A DNA stretch of 64,000 nucleotides, taken from Quillaja saponaria (taxonomy: Eukaryota; Streptophyta; Magnoliopsida; Fabales; Quillajaceae). Within the stretch, counting starts at the first letter, position 1; the number at the start of each line of letters is the position of its first letter. Under the pieces are notes generated by a model, which worked only from the letters and a program-made list of their open reading frames with translations, was not told the DNA's origin and made no database searches. The translations under genes and the position numbers were made by a program. This document shows, one piece after another, positions 59,826-64,000 of the stretch. The stretch covers positions 4,650,001-4,714,000 of the forward strand of contig CM055607.1 of NCBI GenBank assembly GCA_029379385.1, in the 5' to 3' direction.

Positions 59826-62265
59826 TCAGTTCACTTGCTCACCAATTAAGTCCAAACCTACTACAAGGAATGACAATCCCTGGAACAGCAAAAAATAGAA
59901 ATGAACTCCATGTGCAGATAGAAAGCTTCTTGCTGATGCAGTGAGTAAAAGAAAAGCAAGGGCAAGTTCCTTCCTGAAGAGCTTGTTTCTTTTCTTTTTC
60001 TTGCAAGGGACTTCTTGCTGTGTAAGTTTACTTAATAACTCTAAGCCAGATTCTGAATGCCTCCTAAGTATCTTCTCTTCATTTGAAGACTTTGATTCCC
60101 TCTCTGCCAAAGCCAACAAATCCGACTCAGACGATCTACCTGTCTTTTTTGTTACTACCCATTCATAAGCACTGCCAAGCTGAAATAGTCCCGAAACCAT
60201 GGCATTGAATTTTGTGACTGACATTGTGTTCTCAAAAAGGAGGTAAGGAACCAAGAAAGGGAAAGATTTTGGGGATGGGAGAATGTTTAAGAAGGACATG
60301 AAAATGGGGACATAGCAGATCACCCAAATGGGAAGTTCAGCCTCTGGTACAAACATGGTCAATGGAAGTATGATACAGAACAATGTGAATGAGTAAAATG
60401 GAAGTATAAGCTTCCTCAACAAAAAGAATAGAAATATCAAATTGGCCTTCTTCAGCATTGATATCTGCACAAAAGAAAAAAATTAATCCTTTCGAAGGTG
60501 CTCTATATAGAAACTTCAAGATATGTGTCAGCAAATACAAGAAACAGAAATTGGGAAAACCTTGGAAGTTATTATAGCAGGAAGACATAGCCGGAAGAGC
60601 TGCATTGGACCAGAGTGCCAACGATGTTGTTGTTTCTTATAAGCTTCATAAGACTCTGGTAATTCACAGAGAACTTTGACATCATTAAGGAAGATAAATT
60701 TCCACCCATTCAAATGGGCTCTAACAGCTATGTCCATGTCCTCAACTGTGGTTCTCTCTAGCCAGCCACCTGATTCCTCCAAAGCCTTAATCCGCCAAAC
60801 ACCGGCTGTTCCATTGAATCCAAAGAAATTTATAAAATGACCATTAACTTGCTGCTCCACCTCAAAGTGAAAGCATAGATTGATGTTTTGCAGCCTAGTA
60901 AGTAAATTCTCATCCTTGTTCACAAATGACCACCTAGCCTGAACAAGTCCCAGCTCAGGATTTCCCTGTAAGGGAAAAAATTTCACAATATATTTAGAAA
61001 GGCTTTATTTGGATAGTCTAAAGAAAAGATATCCTCAATCTGCTTATTTTACCTTGAAGTGGGGAACAGATTGTTTAAGGAAATCAGGGTTAGGCTGGAA
61101 GTCTGCATCAAAAATTGCTACAAACTCATAATCTTTGACATAATCACAGGACATGGCTGACTTCAGATTGCCAGCTTTGTAGCCAGTTCTTATCAATCTA
61201 TGTCTATAGATTATGTTGACGCCTTTCTGTCTCCAAGAGGATACCTCTTCATTGATTAGAAGCTGTAAATTTCCATCATCTGAATCATCTAGCACTTGAA
61301 TCAAAAGTCGGTCCTTAGGCCAATCAAGTTGACAGACAGCAGCAATGGATTGTGCATACACCTTAATAAATTAAATATTTCAACATTAGATAAAGAAGCA
61401 ATAAAAACAATCAATAAGTTACCGAAAAATGACAAAAGGAATCTTTATGTTAATCGTAAAATTTGACCTATGAGGATACAATTACAAGCTGCAACAAAAT
61501 CAAGACCGAAACCCACTAGCAACTGAAAAGAACAGACTGAACTAAATTACAAAATTTGCAGTTTAGATCATATATTGGCAGAGGGAACACAGAGGAATAA
61601 TAAGCAAGCTGTGGTTTGTTTGTTACCTCTCTTTCATTGCACATAGGAATCTGAACTAGGACCATTGGGAAACTTGAAGGATCCTCAATGTCATAAACAT
61701 CTGCTTCAATAGTGGGCTTCAATTTCTTGTACTTCATCCAGAAACATCCAAGACATAGAACAAGTCGATCAAGGGATTGAATCAAGAAGAGTACAATGCA
61801 GAACTCAGAGAGCAATATCAGTAAAGGAGCAATATAATCTTCCCTGAAAGACAACCAAGCCATATAGGACCATTGGACAAGACCCTCAACTTCCCATGGC
61901 TGAATCATATGCAAATTCCATTGCTTGTAATGAGCAATGACTTCTATAGCCAAACCCACAATTGAAAGAAAAAGAAAAACTTTGATAAATCTATACAACC
62001 TTCCTCTGTTGTTGGGCTCTTCATCGCTTATATCAGATAGGGAAATGCGTTTTTTAATAGAAGCGAACAAGGTCCCAAATGCCATGGGCAACAACGATAA
62101 GCAGCTCAAAATTCTTTGAGCTTTGAGAAGAAGAACCCATGTGAATTGCTTTGTACTTGCAGCCTTTTGTTTATCAGCAAACAAAGGTGAATCTGATCCA
62201 TCAACCTTTAATAAGGAAAAGTTATTTGATTTATCAATTGTGAACACAACAGAAGTAGGTGCCAT
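59826..62265 (-). CDS. CSLC4: Xyloglucan beta-1,4-glucan synthase, cellulose synthase-like C4
   Basis: CSLC4 is a Golgi GT2 glycosyltransferase that makes the beta-1,4-glucan backbone of xyloglucan from UDP-glucose. Four exons join in phase: 61627-62265, 61053-61361, 60561-60965 and 59826-60464, giving 663 residues (Arabidopsis CSLC4 is about 670). Two membrane segments lie near residues 90-115 and 145-170. The GT2 domain holds the catalytic signature: LDDSDD (about 237-242), IFDADF (about 296-301), TVEDMD (about 389-394) and QQHRW (about 428-432). Four further membrane segments fill the C-terminal third. The end, [20 protein letters not shown], and the N-terminal [15 protein letters not shown] segment both favour CSLC4 over other CSLC members. 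All exons are intact. An ATTGCAG acceptor just above the ATG (about 62276) suggests a 5' UTR intron. Confidence 0.96.
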
Positions 62266-64000
62266 TCCTTTTCCTGCAATTCAAATTCACAGGAAATTAT
62301 AGGGATGAAACAAGCAATACCCAGATCAAAAAGTTTATAGCAGAAGCAATGGTCACAACTGGGTCTTCATCTCTGCGCTGAAGAAGCAGAAAGAAACAAA
62401 TAATACATTAATTTTGTACAATTCCCTGAAATCTGGATCTTCCCAGTCAGAACTAGAACTGAACCCCAAAATTCAGATGGAAATTATTTTAAGATTTGGA
62501 ACTAAAAGTGGAGCGAGAAGCGAGAAGCTTCTGAAGAAGGAGAGACAAAGACAACACAGAAGAAAAGAGAGAACCAACTTTCACATGCTTCTGTGAACTA
62601 CTAGTAATAAAGAAAGGAGGAGAGGCTACAATGTATTGCTTTAGGCGATTAAGTTCCAGCTCTAATATATTATTTTCATGGAGTAACTAATAATCAGCTA
62701 CAATCAAACCTCTTCACCTTCACAACTTCTCTGATTTTTATTGGTTGATCATTAAATAAAAAATGACAATCTTGGTAGGCAAACCAATCACTGTTTGAAA
62801 TGTAAACAAACCTACAGTATGGGATTCAGCTTGTCCATCAATAGACCTTTTTGAGTGACAACTAGATACAGCCAAAATGCAAATCACAAATAAGAAATTA
62901 AAAAATAAAAATAACAAATTTATCTGCCGCCTGTTGTCTATTTTATTTTTCTATTACCGCAGAAATTTCCTCCTCATTTCTGTCACAAGGAACTGAGGAA
63001 GTTTCTGCTGCATATCTCTCTCTCTCTCTTTCTTTCTTTTTTTTAATTGCATGGTTTAGCTGTGTAATTAAGTTTGGTAATATTATATAATGAATATTTT
63101 TAACAAGTGTGCGAGGACACTGATCAAAGTTTTACAAATTATTGTGCTATGTTTGCAACGTCAAAACACTAAGTCAAAGTATTACTTTTATTTTCTTTTG
63201 GGTCTGAAACACTGAATCCAGGCACTACTAATTCATGCTTCACTATTTGAGGATCAGTTGGTAAGGGCCATTGTTGCAAAAGGTGATTTGTTTTCACGCA
63301 CCATTGACCATTGTTGCTTTTTGTGATCAAATGAAATGAGTGGGAGATATAAGTAAATTCAATTATGACATTTTGCTAAAAAGGTATTTTGTAATATATT
63401 TTTAATTGTTAACAGAAAATCAAGAATAAGTATTAAAAATGTTACACTGATTATTTACCAAAAAAATGTTAAACTGATTTATTATTAGTATATTTGGCGC
63501 ACATAAAAATCCTAATAATAAATTATTATTTTTAAATACTAACCCAAAATCAGGATTTCTAAATCAAAGAATGATTTATATTAAAATATTATCCTTAAGA
63601 GTATTCTATACTAAGAAAAATTTATAAAAAATAAATAAATAAATGAATAATTGTACTTGTAGTTATAGCATACACTTAACCAAGAAATTCATTCACAATT
63701 GCTTCTTAAAAAGAATTACAAATAGGTACCCATAATACATGTTGATACAATTATTTTGGTAAATAATTAAGGGTTTGATAATCTGTGTTACTGAACATAA
63801 AATAATATATCTCCAAAATCATAATGGTTCATCTACTATTCATTTTAAGAAAATAAATGATGTTTATTTGTAGGGATTTTATTCTGTGCCCAGAATAGAT
63901 AAATTTAATAATTAATTATAATTTTATTTGTGTAGAGAAGGAATAACTGAAATAATTAAATAAAGATTGAGCCATTAATGCCAAAATTGAACTTAGAAAA
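62266..64000. other. CSLC4 5' leader and upstream region
   Basis: The first 350 bp probably contain a 5' UTR intron and leader exon. A CT-rich tract lies near 63016-63039. The rest is AT-rich with no gene seen. Confidence 0.45.

Noticed and set aside
1..64000. tRNA, rRNA or CRISPR features
   Set aside because: No B-box-like tRNA signatures, ribosomal RNA or spaced repeat arrays were noticed; CRISPR is not expected in a plant nuclear genome.

Overview
The window is nuclear DNA from a eudicot plant. Its genes have short exons separated by AT-rich introns with GT-AG borders. Several are plant-specific: plastid SufB, the plastid intron splicing factor CFM2, the catalytic chain of ferredoxin-thioredoxin reductase, a pectinesterase, a U-box/ARM E3 ligase, a GASA protein and xyloglucan synthase CSLC4. 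I cannot fix the species. The intergenic DNA is AT-rich, with foldback elements, a decayed LINE fragment and microsatellites.

Layout from left to right. 1-2552 is the 5' part of SUFB (minus strand, cut by the window edge). 4110-6163 is MED21 (minus), head to head with CFM2 (plus, 6385-14027) across a 221-bp shared promoter. 15640-16480 looks like a non-coding transcription unit. It carries a 24-nt site with the layout of an endogenous target mimic of miR166, which is the most interesting item here. 18846-23211 is FTRC. Two foldback elements follow, then a SAM-domain gene (24451-28039) convergent with a SAP12-like AN1 zinc-finger gene (28433-29099, minus). 31752-34152 is the RNA polymerase I subunit RPA43 (minus). 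36806-38623 is a pectinesterase (plus). 41961-43652 is a PUB40-type U-box gene (plus, intronless). 44755-49564 holds two tandem SAG101-like copies (minus), both broken. 51991-53210 is a GASA14-type proline-rich protein (minus). 56139-59125 is a plastid protein with an HMA-like tail (minus). 59826-62265 is CSLC4 (minus).

The genes do not form an operon-like system. Themes recur, however. SufB, CFM2, FTRC and the HMA-like protein are predicted to act in plastids. The pectinesterase, GASA protein and CSLC4 act on or in the cell wall or secretory pathway. SAG101, SAP12 and the U-box protein belong to stress or immune families.

Two otherwise well-conserved genes (SAP12-like and RPA43) each carry one frameshift that fits loss of a single A from an A-run. 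This may be consensus error rather than biology. The SAG101 copies differ: they hold several indels and independent nonsense substitutions, so they are real pseudogenes. Exon borders were placed by eye from reading frame, splice signals and family resemblance.
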